Translations under genes and position numbers: made by a program
Part shown: positions 1 through 9,474 of the stretch, one piece after another
Position numbering within the stretch: position 1 is the first letter of the stretch
How the letters are laid out: each line of letters starts with the position of its first letter
Assembly (NCBI GenBank): GCA_947626995.1
Contig: CANQUI010000014.1
Coordinates: forward strand, 1 to 42,068
From: an uncultured Eisenbergiella sp.
GTDB taxonomy: Bacteria; Bacillota; Clostridia; Lachnospirales; Lachnospiraceae
Direction: 5' to 3'
DNA length: 42,068 bases
Notes under the pieces: generated by a model
Database searches by the model: none
Told to the model about the DNA's origin: nothing
Seen by the model: only the letters and a program-made list of their open reading frames with translations

Positions 1-15
1 ACACGGGGGATTACT

Positions 16-591
16 TTAATCTAAAGATCTTCCCTCCACCTGCAGAGCAGGTGGTTTATTTTTACTGTGACACAACAGAAGAATCTGTCCGCTTTTGTCC
101 GCGTCCAGATTTCCCGCCACGCAGCGATAGATGCCGTCTGGCTTTTTCCATATCTTCGGGTCGCGGAAATCCCTTTCGCTGCAGCCCTCCGGCAGATCCC
201 TTTTTGTCAGGACGGGATTATGCGCATACTTTTCGTAGTCCACGCCGGTATACATCAGCAGATGCCTGTCGTCTTCAAGCGATATGGCGCTCCCGGAAAA
301 GCAGCCGTCCCTGTCATAAGCTTCGTCCGGCGCCAGCGCCGCAGGAAGATATGCCCAATGCAAAAGGTCGTCGCTTACCGCATGTCCCCAGTGCATCGGG
401 CCCCACTTACACGCATAGGGATAATACTGATAAAACATGTGATATTTCCCGTTGTAAAAGGAAAACCCGTTGGGATCGTTCATCCACCCGGTGCGCACGG
501 ACAGGTGAAAACCGGGCCTGTCTTTTCCGGCGATCCTCTTTTCGGCCGCCTCTTCATAGGTTCTTGCCTCCCGTAATGCCTGGCTCGTCAT
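16..591 (-). pseudogene. Truncated GH32 beta-fructofuranosidase (sucrose/fructan hydrolase), N-terminal part
   Basis: This is the N-terminal 40% of a glycoside hydrolase family 32 enzyme, which would release fructose from sucrose or fructo-oligosaccharides. Near residue 37 it has WMNDPNG, which holds the catalytic nucleophile Asp. It continues with the family pattern YHMFYQYYP, WGHAVSDDLLHW and CFSGSA, and then RDPK near residue 143. Family members are about 480-500 residues. Here similarity ends near residue 174 (GQILL), and about 17 unrelated codons run through a perfect hairpin to a stop, so the acid/base Glu motif and the beta-sandwich domain are missing. GGAGG lies 8 bases before the ATG. 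The gene starts 17 bases after the next GH32 gene ends, in the same direction, so they were probably one operon. It is probably inactive; sequence left of the window would show whether an insertion did this. Confidence 0.8.
36..64 (+). repeat. Perfect hairpin with T-rich tail at the broken end of a GH32 gene
   Basis: An 8-bp perfect inverted repeat, CCACCTGC / GCAGGTGG with a 3-nt loop (36-54), is followed on the plus strand by a T-rich stretch (55-64). It sits where the reading frame of the adjacent GH32 gene stops resembling its family. Two readings fit: an intrinsic terminator pointing right, or the subterminal hairpin of an IS200/IS605-type element whose body lies left of the window. I favour the second mildly, because a family-length GH32 gene is interrupted here. 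No transposase gene is visible. Confidence 0.45.
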
Positions 592-608
592 CCTTTTCTC
601 CTCCGCTT

Positions 609-2042
609 TCAGCCTTCCCCGCCCCCTTTTCGCAGACTCACATCCTCAAACGCGGCGCTTCCGAAAGAAAACAGTCCCAGATTACGCCCACGCAGATCAT
701 ACATGCGGAAGCTCAGCGCCGCCTCTCCGTTCACATAGGCCGCAGCCACACTCTCATCCGCCAGAATCTCCAGCCGGTAACAGCCGTCCTCGCTCACTCT
801 TACCGGCGTCTCCAACTCCACATCGTATGGAAAGGTCTTGCCGCCCTCCTCCGACATCCTGAGCCAGGAACGATATACCAGCCTCCCCCTGTCCGGTTCC
901 AGATACAGATAGTAGCCTTCCTTCATGCTTTCGTCTACCCGCAGCGCGACGCCGGCCTGACGGGCCGATCCCATGCGGATCCCTGCGCTCAGATAAAACC
1001 GTTCCGGCAGCGGCTGCATCAGCGCCATCTGCTGCCTGTCGTCCCCTTCTGCCCTGTATACATTTTTATTGCTTTCCCAGCCGTCTGTCAATGGAAAAAA
1101 CGAATTTTGCACGGTTTCTTCAAAAAAATCTTTTTTCTTCTCCGGCATGGACAACGCCAGATCCCCGTCGGGCCTCTGGGTCAGTCTGTGGATGACCATG
1201 CTGCCGCCCCAATCCCAGGTCCGGTAATCCTGCGCCGAGAGCTTTCCCGGCCAGAAGCCGAACAGATCCTCCTCCTTTGTGGGGTTCCATCCGAACAGAT
1301 ACCGCTCCTCTCCTTCCCCTGCGGTCTTTGCCGCATAAAAAGCCCTTCCGTCCAGACGATGATTGGCCGGGATCCGCCAGCAGTCATCCCCTGCGCGGCG
1401 CTTCACATAATACGTACCGAACAGGTTGGTATAGGAGGAAAAGACCAGATAATACCAATCCCCCATCCGAAAGACGTCCGGGCACTCGCAGGCGCCGTTA
1501 AACCGCCGCGGATAGTAGGCCGGGCTGCGGTATTCCCATTTTTTCAGATCCCGCGAAACGCAAAGCCCCACGCAGCCGTTCTGACTGTGCCGGTCCCTCG
1601 CCCTGGCCGCCAGAAACATCCAATATTCGTCCAGCTCCTCCCGATACACGATGCGCGGGTCCCGCCAGTCGGACAGATCATAAATTTCCCCGTCCGGGCC
1701 GAACGTGTCCTCCTCCTGCAGCTCCCAGTGATCCAGACTGCCGTCCGGACTGATATAATGGGTCACAAGCTGCCTGCCCTCCGGAAAGATACAGGAAAAC
1801 AGATGCCACCTTCCGTCCCTGCAAATCAGATCCCCGGTCCCTCCCCTCACATAAACGGGCGTTTCCTCCCCAAAGTGCAGAAGATCCCGGCTCTCCATGC
1901 GGTGCCAGCCAAAAACCGCCTTTGGCTCATGAGGATCCTTCCAGTTTTTCAGATAGAACAGCTGATAGGTCCCATCGATGTACTTGGGAATCACATCCCC
2001 TGTCCGCGCGCCCGGCGCGGCATAAAAAACGCTTTTCCTCAT
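609..2042 (-). CDS. GH32-type fructan/levan hydrolase-like protein
   Basis: This 477-residue protein has a five-bladed propeller plus a C-terminal beta-sandwich in the manner of GH32. It lacks the usual WMNDPNG start. Instead it begins with the variant GDVIPKYIDGTYQLFYL, in which the Asp is likely the nucleophile, as in a recognised GH32 subgroup. WRDPRIV near residue 126 supplies the RDP motif and GACECPDVF near residue 184 supplies the acid/base Glu. The C-terminal 150 residues (LSAGIRMG to FEDVSLRKG) look like the family's sandwich domain. No signal peptide is seen, so it should act in the cytoplasm on imported oligosaccharide. A GGGAG ribosome binding site lies 9 bases upstream. It is the only apparently intact enzyme of this locus; its exact substrate (sucrose, inulin or levan oligomers) cannot be read from sequence. 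Confidence 0.75.
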   Translation of the reverse strand: MRKSVFYAAPGARTGDVIPKYIDGTYQLFYLKNWKDPHEPKAVFGWHRMESRDLLHFGEETPVYVRGGTGDLICRDGRWHLFSCIFPEGRQLVTHYISPDGSLDHWELQEEDTFGPDGEIYDLSDWRDPRIVYREELDEYWMFLAARARDRHSQNGCVGLCVSRDLKKWEYRSPAYYPRRFNGACECPDVFRMGDWYYLVFSSYTNLFGTYYVKRRAGDDCWRIPANHRLDGRAFYAAKTAGEGEERYLFGWNPTKEEDLFGFWPGKLSAQDYRTWDWGGSMVIHRLTQRPDGDLALSMPEKKKDFFEETVQNSFFPLTDGWESNKNVYRAEGDDRQQMALMQPLPERFYLSAGIRMGSARQAGVALRVDESMKEGYYLYLEPDRGRLVYRSWLRMSEEGGKTFPYDVELETPVRVSEDGCYRLEILADESVAAAYVNGEAALSFRMYDLRGRNLGLFSFGSAAFEDVSLRKGGGEG

Positions 2043-2068
2043 ACTTTCTTTCTCCCTTTTTTATGTTC

Positions 2069-3862
2069 TCATCCTTCCGTCATATAATTACGGAGCGTCA
2101 CCGACTTTCTCCTGTTCAGGTAGGCTTCGATCATGGAATGATCCAGATAAAGGTCCCAGACGATATCTCCGTCCTCCGGCTCTATCCGGTCAATTTCTCC
2201 CCGATCCTTTCCGATTTGTTTTCCGCTTTCATCCGTAACACTTAAACGCCCTGTTTTCTTATACCTAAAAAACCGTCTTTTCCCGGGCGCCGTACACCGT
2301 ACGGATCCCCGCCTCTTCTCCCGTAGCCTCCAGGTGCAGATAAAGCCGGTTTCCCCCCTGCGCCGCCAGGAGACGGCCCGCTTCGGCTGCGGATACATTT
2401 TCCAGGGAGAGCAGGCATTTCTTTTGCAGAAAAGCCAGCTCCCGGACGGGCTGTATATGGAGCCGTCCGTTTCGGAGGGAGAGCTCTATCGGAAGCCCTC
2501 CGTTGTGCGCCCAGCCGGACCGATACGTTTCCTCCCCGTCCCGTTTTCCCTGGGCGATGGTAAACACCACGCTCCGCCCATCCGGCGTCACAAAACCGCA
2601 GCCGCCGGTAAAGGTTCCTCTTCCCAGATCCAAAAGCAGCGGCTTTTCCTGAAGTTTACGGAAACATCTGTCCTCCGGGTCCCATTTCCCCAAAAAACCA
2701 TAGGTCTCCACCACATCCCCCTCGATCTGACAGGCGCAAAACAGCAGTATATGACAGACGACCTGCATCTTTTCATCCCGCAGCGGCAGAAGCACGGGAA
2801 GCTCCCATACATGCCCCACCTCCGGATTTTTCTCAAAGTCATAATCCACCAGAAAGCCATGGGACCGCCAGTCCAGCAGATTCTCCGAGGTAAACAGGAG
2901 CGCGTTGCCGCCGCCGTTGTTTTCGTCCCCGCTTCCCACCAGCATAGAGTAAGTATCCCCTTCCGTCCAGACGAAGGGGTCTCTGAATTCTCCGAGTCAC
3001 CCCTCCTCCCGGGGCTCAAGCGCCAGCGGCATATCCTCCCAATGCACCAGATCGGGGCTCACCATGTGCCCCCACTGGATGTTATCCCAGACCGGCGCGT
3101 GAGGGTTGGCCTGATAAAAAATATGATAGAAGCCCTGATACCAAAAAGGCGCATGGGGCTCATTCATCCATTTCCCCGGAGCGATCAGATGGTACCGCGG
3201 GCGCTGCAGATCGTTCTCATAAACGCGCCTGTCGGGCGGATACGGCCCGGCGGCCTGTCCGACGGGCCACGTTCCGTGCAGCTTTCTGACCTCCCGGTCC
3301 GAAAGGGCCCTCTCCTCCAGGCATAGCCGCTTTATCACCCCGTAAAACATTCCCGCTTTCGTATCCTCCCGAAACATCTTCCCGTCCACATACTTTCCCA
3401 GATAAAACCGCGAAGCGGGCCATCGGATGGACTGATGGCGGCGAAACTGCCTGCGGTTTACCAACGCGCCGTTTACGTACAGATCACACCAGCCCGCTTC
3501 TTTTCGGAATACCACGGTAACGGCGTTCCACCGGTACAAGACGGCGCGCGCCGAAAGGGAATCCAGTCCCATCATATAACCGCCCGGCCCCAGTCCCACA
3601 TGGATTCTCCCATGCCTTTCCAGCCGTACGAAAAACCCTTCCCCCGCATTTACATCGCAGAACGAAAGCAACCCGTCCCCCCATGAGAATATCCCTGGGG
3701 CGCGAACAACACACTGACGCTAAATTCGGACAACCCGGACAATGGCTCCCCCTCGGTCCAAAACCAGTTGGAATAACCGTCGAACAAAAGCCCTCCCTCC
3801 AGGAGGCGCCATTCCTGATTTTCAAAGAGCGCCGGATTTTTCCCGAAGTTGATTTCCGACAC
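2069..3862 (-). pseudogene. LamG-GH32 fructosidase pseudogene with internal deletion and two frameshifts
   Basis: Three fragments make up one ancestral protein: an N-terminal concanavalin-like (LamG) module at 3862-3210, then a GH32 catalytic domain with its C-terminal sandwich. The lesions are as follows. (a) At a six-G run near 3682 the frame shifts; one more G would join FAPQGYSHGG to GLLSFCDVNAGEGF. (b) At 2997-2999 a TGA separates WEDMPLALEPREEG from FRDPFVW in the same frame, and about 70 residues normally present between these motifs are missing, so this is a deletion and not a simple stop. (c) At a six-T run near 2271 the frame shifts again before KKTGRLSV and the C-terminal DHSMIEAYLN. 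The catalytic start reads WMNEPHAPFW. The GTG at 3862 has no good ribosome binding site, so the true start may also be lost. Confidence 0.8.
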
Positions 3863-4118
3863 ACTGCAAAAGGAGCGGGGCCGTTGTCAGGAGGAACGTG
3901 GAATACCGGAGCGCGCAGTGCGAGGATATGCCGCGAAAGCTTCTTGACATAAGGCCTACGGACCACACTTTGGGATTGGGAAAAGACCAGTTCTGGGCTT
4001 TTCCCTTGATTACCATGTGATAATCCCACGCCGGCACTGCCATTCGGTGAATTATATATCTGCAATTTTCAAGGTTCTTCGGAGCCTTTTTCTGACTCCG
4101 GAAAGAGGGATTTAGAAT
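3863..4118. other. Intergenic region between GH32 pseudogene and lacI-like gene
   Basis: These 256 bases separate the divergent pseudogene and regulator and should have held the promoters and operators of both. An AT-rich stretch (TTATATAT near 4050) could be a -10 element, but I find no matching -35. A short inverted repeat, CGGAG / CTCCG, lies near 4079-4101, just before the regulator. No reading frame here resembles a known protein. Confidence 0.4.
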
Positions 4119-4820
4119 ATGACTTTACAGAAAGCGCCTACCATGAAGGATGTGGCAAAAGAGGCCGGCGTGGCACTGGGTACGGTCTCCAAAGTAATCA
4201 ATGGGATCCCGGTTTCGGGAAAAAACCGCCTGAAAGTGGAACGCGCCATCCGGGAGCTGAACTATGAAGTGAACACCTACGCCAGGGGCTTAAAGACGCG
4301 AAAGAGCAATCTGGTGGCTCTGATTCTCCCCAATACCACCAATCCCTTCTTTGCGGCTTTTGCCGACCACATCGAAGCCTTTTTGTATCAGAAGGGGCTC
4401 CGTCTCCTTTTGTGCTGTGCGGACGGGATCCCGCAAAAGGAAATCGACTATCTGAATATGGCGGCAAACAATAAGGTGGACGGTATTATTTCGATGACCT
4501 ACTCCGATATCGGAAAATACATCCCGCCCTCCCTTCCCATGGTGGTCTTCGACCGTTTCTTCGAAAACCGCGTCATTCCCCGCGTCGCCTCGGACAACTT
4601 TTCCGGCGGCTGTCTCGCCGTGGAAAAGCTGTTGGAGTTTGGCTGCAAACAGTTTGGCCTCACGCCGGACTATCTCGACGAGGTGGACTGCGGCGACCGG
4701 CTGCAGATGATGCGGGATTTTCTGAACCGACATAAAAATCCGGACGGCAGCCTGACGCTGCTGCCCGCCAGCTATCAGTACGGCGGCACCACCAAAGATC
4801 CCGACTATCCCAACGGCTGA
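4119..4820 (+). pseudogene. LacI-family regulator, C-terminally truncated
   Basis: The first 60 residues are a standard LacI helix-turn-helix and hinge: MKDVAKEAGVALGTVSKVING, then VERAIRELNYEVNTYARGLKT. The start of the periplasmic-binding-like sensor domain follows: NLVALILPNTTNPFFAAFADHIE, later VDGIISM and NFSGGCLAVEKLLEFG. Family members run 330-350 residues; this one stops at 233, after a segment that still aligns weakly (DRLQMMRDFLNRH) and a tail that does not. About 100 residues of the second sensor lobe are gone, including much of the dimer interface. The stop lies 4 bases from the 3' end of dapL on the other strand, so a deletion probably joined the two. It stands divergent to the GH32 genes and most likely controlled them. 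It may still bind DNA but should not sense sugar normally. Confidence 0.7.
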
Positions 4821-4824
4821 TCTC

Positions 4825-6039
4825 TTACAGTCTCTGAATCCGCTTAAGCGCCTCGATCGTATTTTCATGGGTCCCAAACGCCGTAAGGCGGAAAAAGCCC
4901 TCTCCGCTGGCGCCAAAGCCCGATCCCGGCGTACCCACCAGCTGCACTTCCTTTAACAGCAGATCAAAGAAGTCCCAGCTCGTCAGGTTTTTGGGCGTCT
5001 TCAGCCAGATATAGGGGGCGTTGACGCCGCCGTATACGGCAAAGCCTGCCCGGGCAAGTCCTTCCCGGATCATGCGGGCGTTTTCCATATAGTAGGCCAC
5101 CTGCTGCCGGATCTGTGCTTTGCCTTCGGCGGAATAAACCGCCTCCCCGGCCCGCTGTACGATATAGGGCGCGCCGTTGTAGCGGGTGCCGTGTCTCCGG
5201 TTCCAGAGCGCGTGCAGGCTCGTACCGTTACAGACCAGATCCTTGGGGATGACCGTATATCCCAGGCGCAGTCCCGTAAATCCCGCGTTTTTGGAAAAGC
5301 TGTGCATCTCAATGGCGCAGGTTCTGGCGCCCTCACATTCATAGATGCTGTGGGGGATGTCCTCCTGGGAAATATAGGCTTCATACGCCGCGTCATAGAG
5401 AATGATGGAGCCGTTTTGATTGGCATAATCCACCCATTTTTGCAGCGCGTCCTTATGAATGGCCGCGCCCGTAGGGTTGTTGGGGAAGCAAAGATAGATC
5501 AGATCCGGGGTCTGCGCAGGCAGCTCGGGCAAAAAGTCGTTTTCCTGCGTGCAGGGCATATAGATCAGGCGCTCAAACCCGCCCTTTTTGGGATCAAATC
5601 TGCCGCTTCTGCCGGCCATCACGTTGGTGTCCACATAGACCGGATAGACCGGGTCGCACACCGCCACCCGGTTGTCGAGCCCGAAGATCTCCTGGATGTT
5701 GCCCACGTCGCACTTGGCGCCGTCGGAAACAAAAATCTCGTCCGGATCAATTTTACATCCCCGCTCCTGATAATCCTGTTGCGCGATGGCATTGCGGAGA
5801 AACGCATAGCCCTGTTCCGGGCCGTAGCCATGAAACCCTTCTGCGCTTCCCATTTCGTCCACCGCGGTATGCAGCGCCCGGATGATCGCCGGCGCGATGG
5901 GCTGCGTCACATCCCCGATTCCCAGCCGGATCACATCCGCCCCGGGATTGGCCTCTTTATAGGCTTCCACCCGCTTTGCGATCTCCGAAAAAAGATAACT
6001 GCCCTGTAAGTTCAGATAATTTTCATTGATGGTATACAT
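4825..6039 (-). CDS. dapL: LL-diaminopimelate aminotransferase
   Basis: This PLP enzyme converts tetrahydrodipicolinate plus glutamate directly to LL-diaminopimelate and 2-oxoglutarate, bypassing the acylated intermediates of lysine and peptidoglycan synthesis. The 404 residues match the family length. It shows [20 protein letters not shown] at the N-terminus, GIGDVTQP near residue 41, CFPNNPTG near 184, and [15 protein letters not shown], in which Lys250 should carry PLP. I start at the ATG at 6039, not the upstream in-frame ATG at 6072, because the family begins here and AAAGGAAA lies about 10 bases before. It is the last gene of the pyrG-gltBD-glnA operon, 22 bases after the ANTAR gene. 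This fits a glutamate-consuming role. Confidence 0.93.
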   Translation of the reverse strand: MYTINENYLNLQGSYLFSEIAKRVEAYKEANPGADVIRLGIGDVTQPIAPAIIRALHTAVDEMGSAEGFHGYGPEQGYAFLRNAIAQQDYQERGCKIDPDEIFVSDGAKCDVGNIQEIFGLDNRVAVCDPVYPVYVDTNVMAGRSGRFDPKKGGFERLIYMPCTQENDFLPELPAQTPDLIYLCFPNNPTGAAIHKDALQKWVDYANQNGSIILYDAAYEAYISQEDIPHSIYECEGARTCAIEMHSFSKNAGFTGLRLGYTVIPKDLVCNGTSLHALWNRRHGTRYNGAPYIVQRAGEAVYSAEGKAQIRQQVAYYMENARMIREGLARAGFAVYGGVNAPYIWLKTPKNLTSWDFFDLLLKEVQLVGTPGSGFGASGEGFFRLTAFGTHENTIEALKRIQRL

Positions 6040-6061
6040 GTCCGTTTCGTTTCCTTTCTTC

Positions 6062-6616
6062 CTAACTGTCATACAGCAAAAGCAGGATCATCTGCGCCGT
6101 TTCCACCATATTGGTACCGGAATCCATGCTGCTTTTCTGGATGTAGCGGTACGCTTCCTGCTCTGTCATCCGATTGCGTTCCATCAAAACCATTTTGGCG
6201 TTGTTGATAAAATTCTGTTCCTGATCCGTTCGCCTTTTGACGGTCCTGTGCCCGTGTCCGAGCCTTCGTTCCAGCTGCGCCAGCATCATTTCCACCGTGC
6301 CCGCCAGATCGTTGGGACGGATGGGATAGGTCAGGGATACGATGCCGGGCGGGCAGTTGTGCAGCTCGGCCGCCGAGATCAAAAGCAGCATTTCAAAATA
6401 ATCCGGCAGATCATTCAAAAGCTGGGAATAGTGCATATCCTTCAGGCGATAGCTGCAAATCACCACGCCGCTTTCCAGCTGATGCATCTGGGCCAGCGTC
6501 CCGGCTCCCGTGGTGCAGACCGCCGTGACATCCAACCCGCGCCGGCTCAGGATGCCGCGGATCTGTTTTGCGTCTTCCAGTTTTGGCAGAACAACGAGTA
6601 TGCTGCTCATCCCCAT
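6062..6616 (-). CDS. ANTAR-domain RNA-binding antitermination regulator (degenerate receiver)
   Basis: Residues 1-115 have a response-regulator-like fold pattern ([20 protein letters not shown]). The acidic pair is replaced by Pro-Lys near residue 11, the phospho-acceptor Asp by Ser near 55 (VVICSYRL), and the switch Lys is absent near 97 (SLTYP). Residues 128-182 are an ANTAR domain ([26 protein letters not shown]), which in characterised proteins binds hexaloop RNA hairpins and prevents formation of terminators. The gene starts 8 bases after glnA, with GAGG in the glnA end as ribosome binding site. glnA-linked ANTAR proteins of Clostridium (NitR type) have been proposed as nitrogen antiterminators; I recall this and did not look it up. 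Likely targets are the hairpins at 15934 and 19631. The sensed signal is unknown; without the Asp, phosphorylation is unlikely. Confidence 0.88.
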   Translation of the reverse strand: MGMSSILVVLPKLEDAKQIRGILSRRGLDVTAVCTTGAGTLAQMHQLESGVVICSYRLKDMHYSQLLNDLPDYFEMLLLISAAELHNCPPGIVSLTYPIRPNDLAGTVEMMLAQLERRLGHGHRTVKRRTDQEQNFINNAKMVLMERNRMTEQEAYRYIQKSSMDSGTNMVETAQMILLLLYDS

Positions 6617-6624
6617 TCACCGCC

Positions 6625-7947
6625 TCAAATCCGATAAAGGTATTTTTCAATTTCCCACTCGGAAACCTGTGACATATATTCGTTCCACTCCGCCTTTTTG
6701 GATTCCACATAAAGCTGCACGAACTCTCCGCCCAGCACGGTCCTCATAAAATCGTCCCGTTCCAGGCAGGAAACCGCTTCCGGCAGCGTCTCCGGCAAAT
6801 GCTCGATACCGGCCGCCGCCTTTTCTTCGTCGGTGCGCTCGGAAAAATGGTAGGCCGCCGCCGCGCCGGGATCGGTTTTTTTCTCAATTCCGTCAAGCCC
6901 CGCTGCGATACACGCCGTCAGCGCCAGATAGGGGTTGGCGGAAGGATCCGGGAAGCGCAGTTCGATGGTGCTGTCGCTTCCCTGCTTTGCATGGACGCGG
7001 ATCAGCGTATTCTGATTCCGGGTGGTCCAGATGATATCCCGGGGCGCTTCAAACCCGGACATCAGCCGTTTATAGGAGTTGACCAGCGGATTGGTGAGCG
7101 CGCACATGCCCTTGGCGTGCGCCATGACGCCGCCCATGAACCAGCGGGCCTGATCGCTGATGCCCTCCGGATCGTTGGGGTCATAAAAGACATTTTTTCC
7201 GTCTTTGATCAGGGTAAAACTCATGTGCATGCCGGATCCCGCCGATCCCGCGGTGGGCTTTGGCATGAAGGTGGCGTGCAGGCCGAAGCGTTTGGCCGTG
7301 GAACGGACCGCGTTTTTAAAGGTGACGATTTTATCCGCGATTTCCAGCGCCTCCGCGCGTTTGAAGTCGATCTCATGCTGGGCCGGCGCGCTCTCATGGA
7401 AAGAGGATTCGATCTCAAATCCCATGTTTTCCAGCGTCAGCACCATCTCCCGCCGGGCGTTTTCCCCCAGATCCAGCGGACTCACATCCAAAAATCCCGC
7501 CGTCTCATGGCTCAGCGTGGTGGGGATGCCGTTCTCATCGGTATGAAATAAAAAGAACTCACATTCCGGATGTACAAACACGGTATATCCCTGGTCCTTC
7601 GCCTTTTGGAGCGTCCGCTTGAGCATGGCGCGGGTGCTCACGGGAAGCGGGGAGCCGTCCTCTCTGCGCACGTCGCACAAAAGTCTGGCCACCTTTCCCT
7701 GCTGGGGCCTCCAGGGCAGGATCACAAAGGTATCCAGATCGGGCTGCAGGAAAAGATCCCCTTCGCTCCTGTCCCAGATGCCGTCCATGCCGTAGCCGTC
7801 AAAGGCACATTCATTGTTGATCGCCCGCTCCAGCTGACTGGCCGTCACCGCTACGTTTTTCAGCACGCCGAACATATCGGTAAACTGCAGACGGATGAAT
7901 TCCACATCCTCTTCCTTCACCAATCGCAAAATCTCAGCCTTTGTCAT
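6625..7947 (-). CDS. glnA: Glutamine synthetase type I
   Basis: It makes glutamine from glutamate, ammonium and ATP in a cytoplasmic dodecamer. The 440-residue length and sequence fit the GSI-alpha group of Firmicutes: FTDMFGVLKNVAV near residue 22, FDGYGMDGI, PECEFFLF near 126 (metal-binding Glu), SAGSGMHMSF near 235, and NQNTLIRVHA near 315. The adenylylation-site motif of GSI-beta enzymes is absent, so adenylylation is not expected; feedback control is likelier. A GAGGAG ribosome binding site lies about 10 bases upstream of the ATG. It follows gltD by 40 bases and precedes the ANTAR regulator by 8, an arrangement that supports coordinated GS/GOGAT expression. A second, unrelated synthetase (type III) lies at 16026. 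Confidence 0.95.
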   Translation of the reverse strand: MTKAEILRLVKEEDVEFIRLQFTDMFGVLKNVAVTASQLERAINNECAFDGYGMDGIWDRSEGDLFLQPDLDTFVILPWRPQQGKVARLLCDVRREDGSPLPVSTRAMLKRTLQKAKDQGYTVFVHPECEFFLFHTDENGIPTTLSHETAGFLDVSPLDLGENARREMVLTLENMGFEIESSFHESAPAQHEIDFKRAEALEIADKIVTFKNAVRSTAKRFGLHATFMPKPTAGSAGSGMHMSFTLIKDGKNVFYDPNDPEGISDQARWFMGGVMAHAKGMCALTNPLVNSYKRLMSGFEAPRDIIWTTRNQNTLIRVHAKQGSDSTIELRFPDPSANPYLALTACIAAGLDGIEKKTDPGAAAAYHFSERTDEEKAAAGIEHLPETLPEAVSCLERDDFMRTVLGGEFVQLYVESKKAEWNEYMSQVSEWEIEKYLYRI

Positions 7948-7987
7948 GTTCTCGTTTCTCCTCTCTGTCCGCCCTTTGTGCTGCGTC

Positions 7988-9472
7988 CTACAGGTTTGTA
8001 TATCCCATCAGGGATTCGTCCACCGCTTTTGCGGCTTCCTTTCCCTCCGCGATGGCCCATACCACCAGCGACTGTCCCCGGTGCATATCTCCTGCCGTAA
8101 AGATCTTCTCCTGACTGGTCTGGTATTCCCCGGGCTTTGTCTCCACGTTTGTCCTCGCATTACATTTTACACCAAAACTTTCCGAAACGTAACCCTCGCT
8201 TCCCAGAAATCCTGCGGCAATGAGAACCAGATCCACCGGGACCTCTCTCTGGCTTCCTTCCACCGGCGTCATGACCGTACGTTTTGTCTTTTCGTCAAAT
8301 TTCGGTTCCAGGCTGACCAGTATGGCGGCGCACACATTTCCCGCCTTATTCTTCTTAAATTCCGTTACCGTCGTCTGATAGATCCGGGGATCCTGACCGA
8401 ACCGAAAGATCGCCTCCTCCTGACCGTAATCGGTCTTTTGGATTTTCGGCCATTCGGGCCAGGGATTATCCGCCGTCCGCTCCAGCGGAGGCTTTGGCAT
8501 CATCTCCAGCTGGATCACGTCCCTGGCGCCCAGCCGGATGGAGGTTCCCACGCAGTCGTTTCCGGTATCTCCGCCGCCGATGACCATGACCTTTTTATCC
8601 TTCGCCAGTTCATAGGGCACGCAGGCAAAATCGCTGTCCAAAAGCGTTTTGGTCACCTGTTTGAGAAAATCCACCGCAAAATAGATTCCCCCGGCGTCCC
8701 GTCCCGGCACCTTCAGATCTCTGGGATGGGACGCGCCGCAGGCTAAAATCACGCGGTCATATTGCTTTGTCAGCTCTTTTCCGGAAACGTCTTTTCCCAC
8801 ATTGACATTACATACAAATTCAATGCCGGCCTGCTGCATCAGCGCGATTCTTCTGTCGATCACGCTCTTTTCCAGCTTCATATTGGGGATCCCGTACCGC
8901 AGCAGTCCGCCCGGCCTGTCGCTTCGCTCGTAAACCGTCACCAGATGCCCCCTGCGGTTTAACTGCCAGGCCGCCGCCAGTCCCGCCGGGCCGCTTCCGA
9001 TCACGGCCACCCGTTTCCCGGTGCGCACCTTGGGCGCTTCTGCATTTACCAGGCCGTTTTCAAAGGCATACTCGATGACCGCCCGTTCGTTCTCCTTTGT
9101 GCTCACGGGCCTGGCGTGCAGGCCGCAGGTACAGGCCGCCTCGCACAGCGCGGGACAGACCCGGGAGGTAAATTCCGGGAAACAGTGCGTTTTGGAGAGC
9201 CGGACATACGCCTGTTCCCAGTTGCCATGGTAGACCAGGTCGTTGATCTCCGGCACCAGATTGTGCAGCGGGCATCCGGAGGCCATGCCGGCAATCATCA
9301 TACCGGCCTGGCAGAAGGGCACGCCACATTCCATGCAGCGCGCGCCCTGCAGACGCTGATCCTCCGGCGAAAGCGCGCCGTGGAACTCCCGGAAATTTTC
9401 GATTCTCTGCCCCGGCGCTGTCACCGGGCCGTCCTGTCGTTCGTATTCCAAAAATCCTGTCGGTTTTCCCAT
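7988..9472 (-). CDS. gltD: Glutamate synthase (NADPH) small subunit
   Basis: This is the beta subunit of GOGAT: it oxidises NAD(P)H on FAD and passes electrons through 4Fe-4S clusters to the large subunit. The 494 residues begin MGKPTGFLEYERQD. A Cys-rich region at residues 47-115 follows (CMECGVPFC, GCPLHN, SRVCPALCEAACTCGL). Next are a Rossmann motif, VAVIGSGPAGLAAAWQLNRRG, near residue 150, and a second, VMVIGGGDTGNDCVGT, near 290. The C-terminus has FTAGDMHRGQSLVVWAIAEG, typical of the FAD site. The gene begins 2 bases after gltB stops and uses AAAGGAG inside the gltB end, so the two subunits are translationally linked. Confidence 0.96.
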   Translation of the reverse strand: MGKPTGFLEYERQDGPVTAPGQRIENFREFHGALSPEDQRLQGARCMECGVPFCQAGMMIAGMASGCPLHNLVPEINDLVYHGNWEQAYVRLSKTHCFPEFTSRVCPALCEAACTCGLHARPVSTKENERAVIEYAFENGLVNAEAPKVRTGKRVAVIGSGPAGLAAAWQLNRRGHLVTVYERSDRPGGLLRYGIPNMKLEKSVIDRRIALMQQAGIEFVCNVNVGKDVSGKELTKQYDRVILACGASHPRDLKVPGRDAGGIYFAVDFLKQVTKTLLDSDFACVPYELAKDKKVMVIGGGDTGNDCVGTSIRLGARDVIQLEMMPKPPLERTADNPWPEWPKIQKTDYGQEEAIFRFGQDPRIYQTTVTEFKKNKAGNVCAAILVSLEPKFDEKTKRTVMTPVEGSQREVPVDLVLIAAGFLGSEGYVSESFGVKCNARTNVETKPGEYQTSQEKIFTAGDMHRGQSLVVWAIAEGKEAAKAVDESLMGYTNL

Positions 9473-9474
9473 CG

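Noticed and set aside
51-2087. A long plus-strand open frame (678 codons) opposite the GH32 genes
   Set aside because: It has no recognisable domain, its composition is that of an antisense translation, and the minus strand encodes clear GH32 motifs over the same bases.
2997-2999. The in-frame TGA in the GH32 pseudogene as a selenocysteine codon
   Set aside because: About 70 conserved residues are missing at the same point and further frameshifts occur, so a deletion explains it better; no Sec-type GH32 is known to me.
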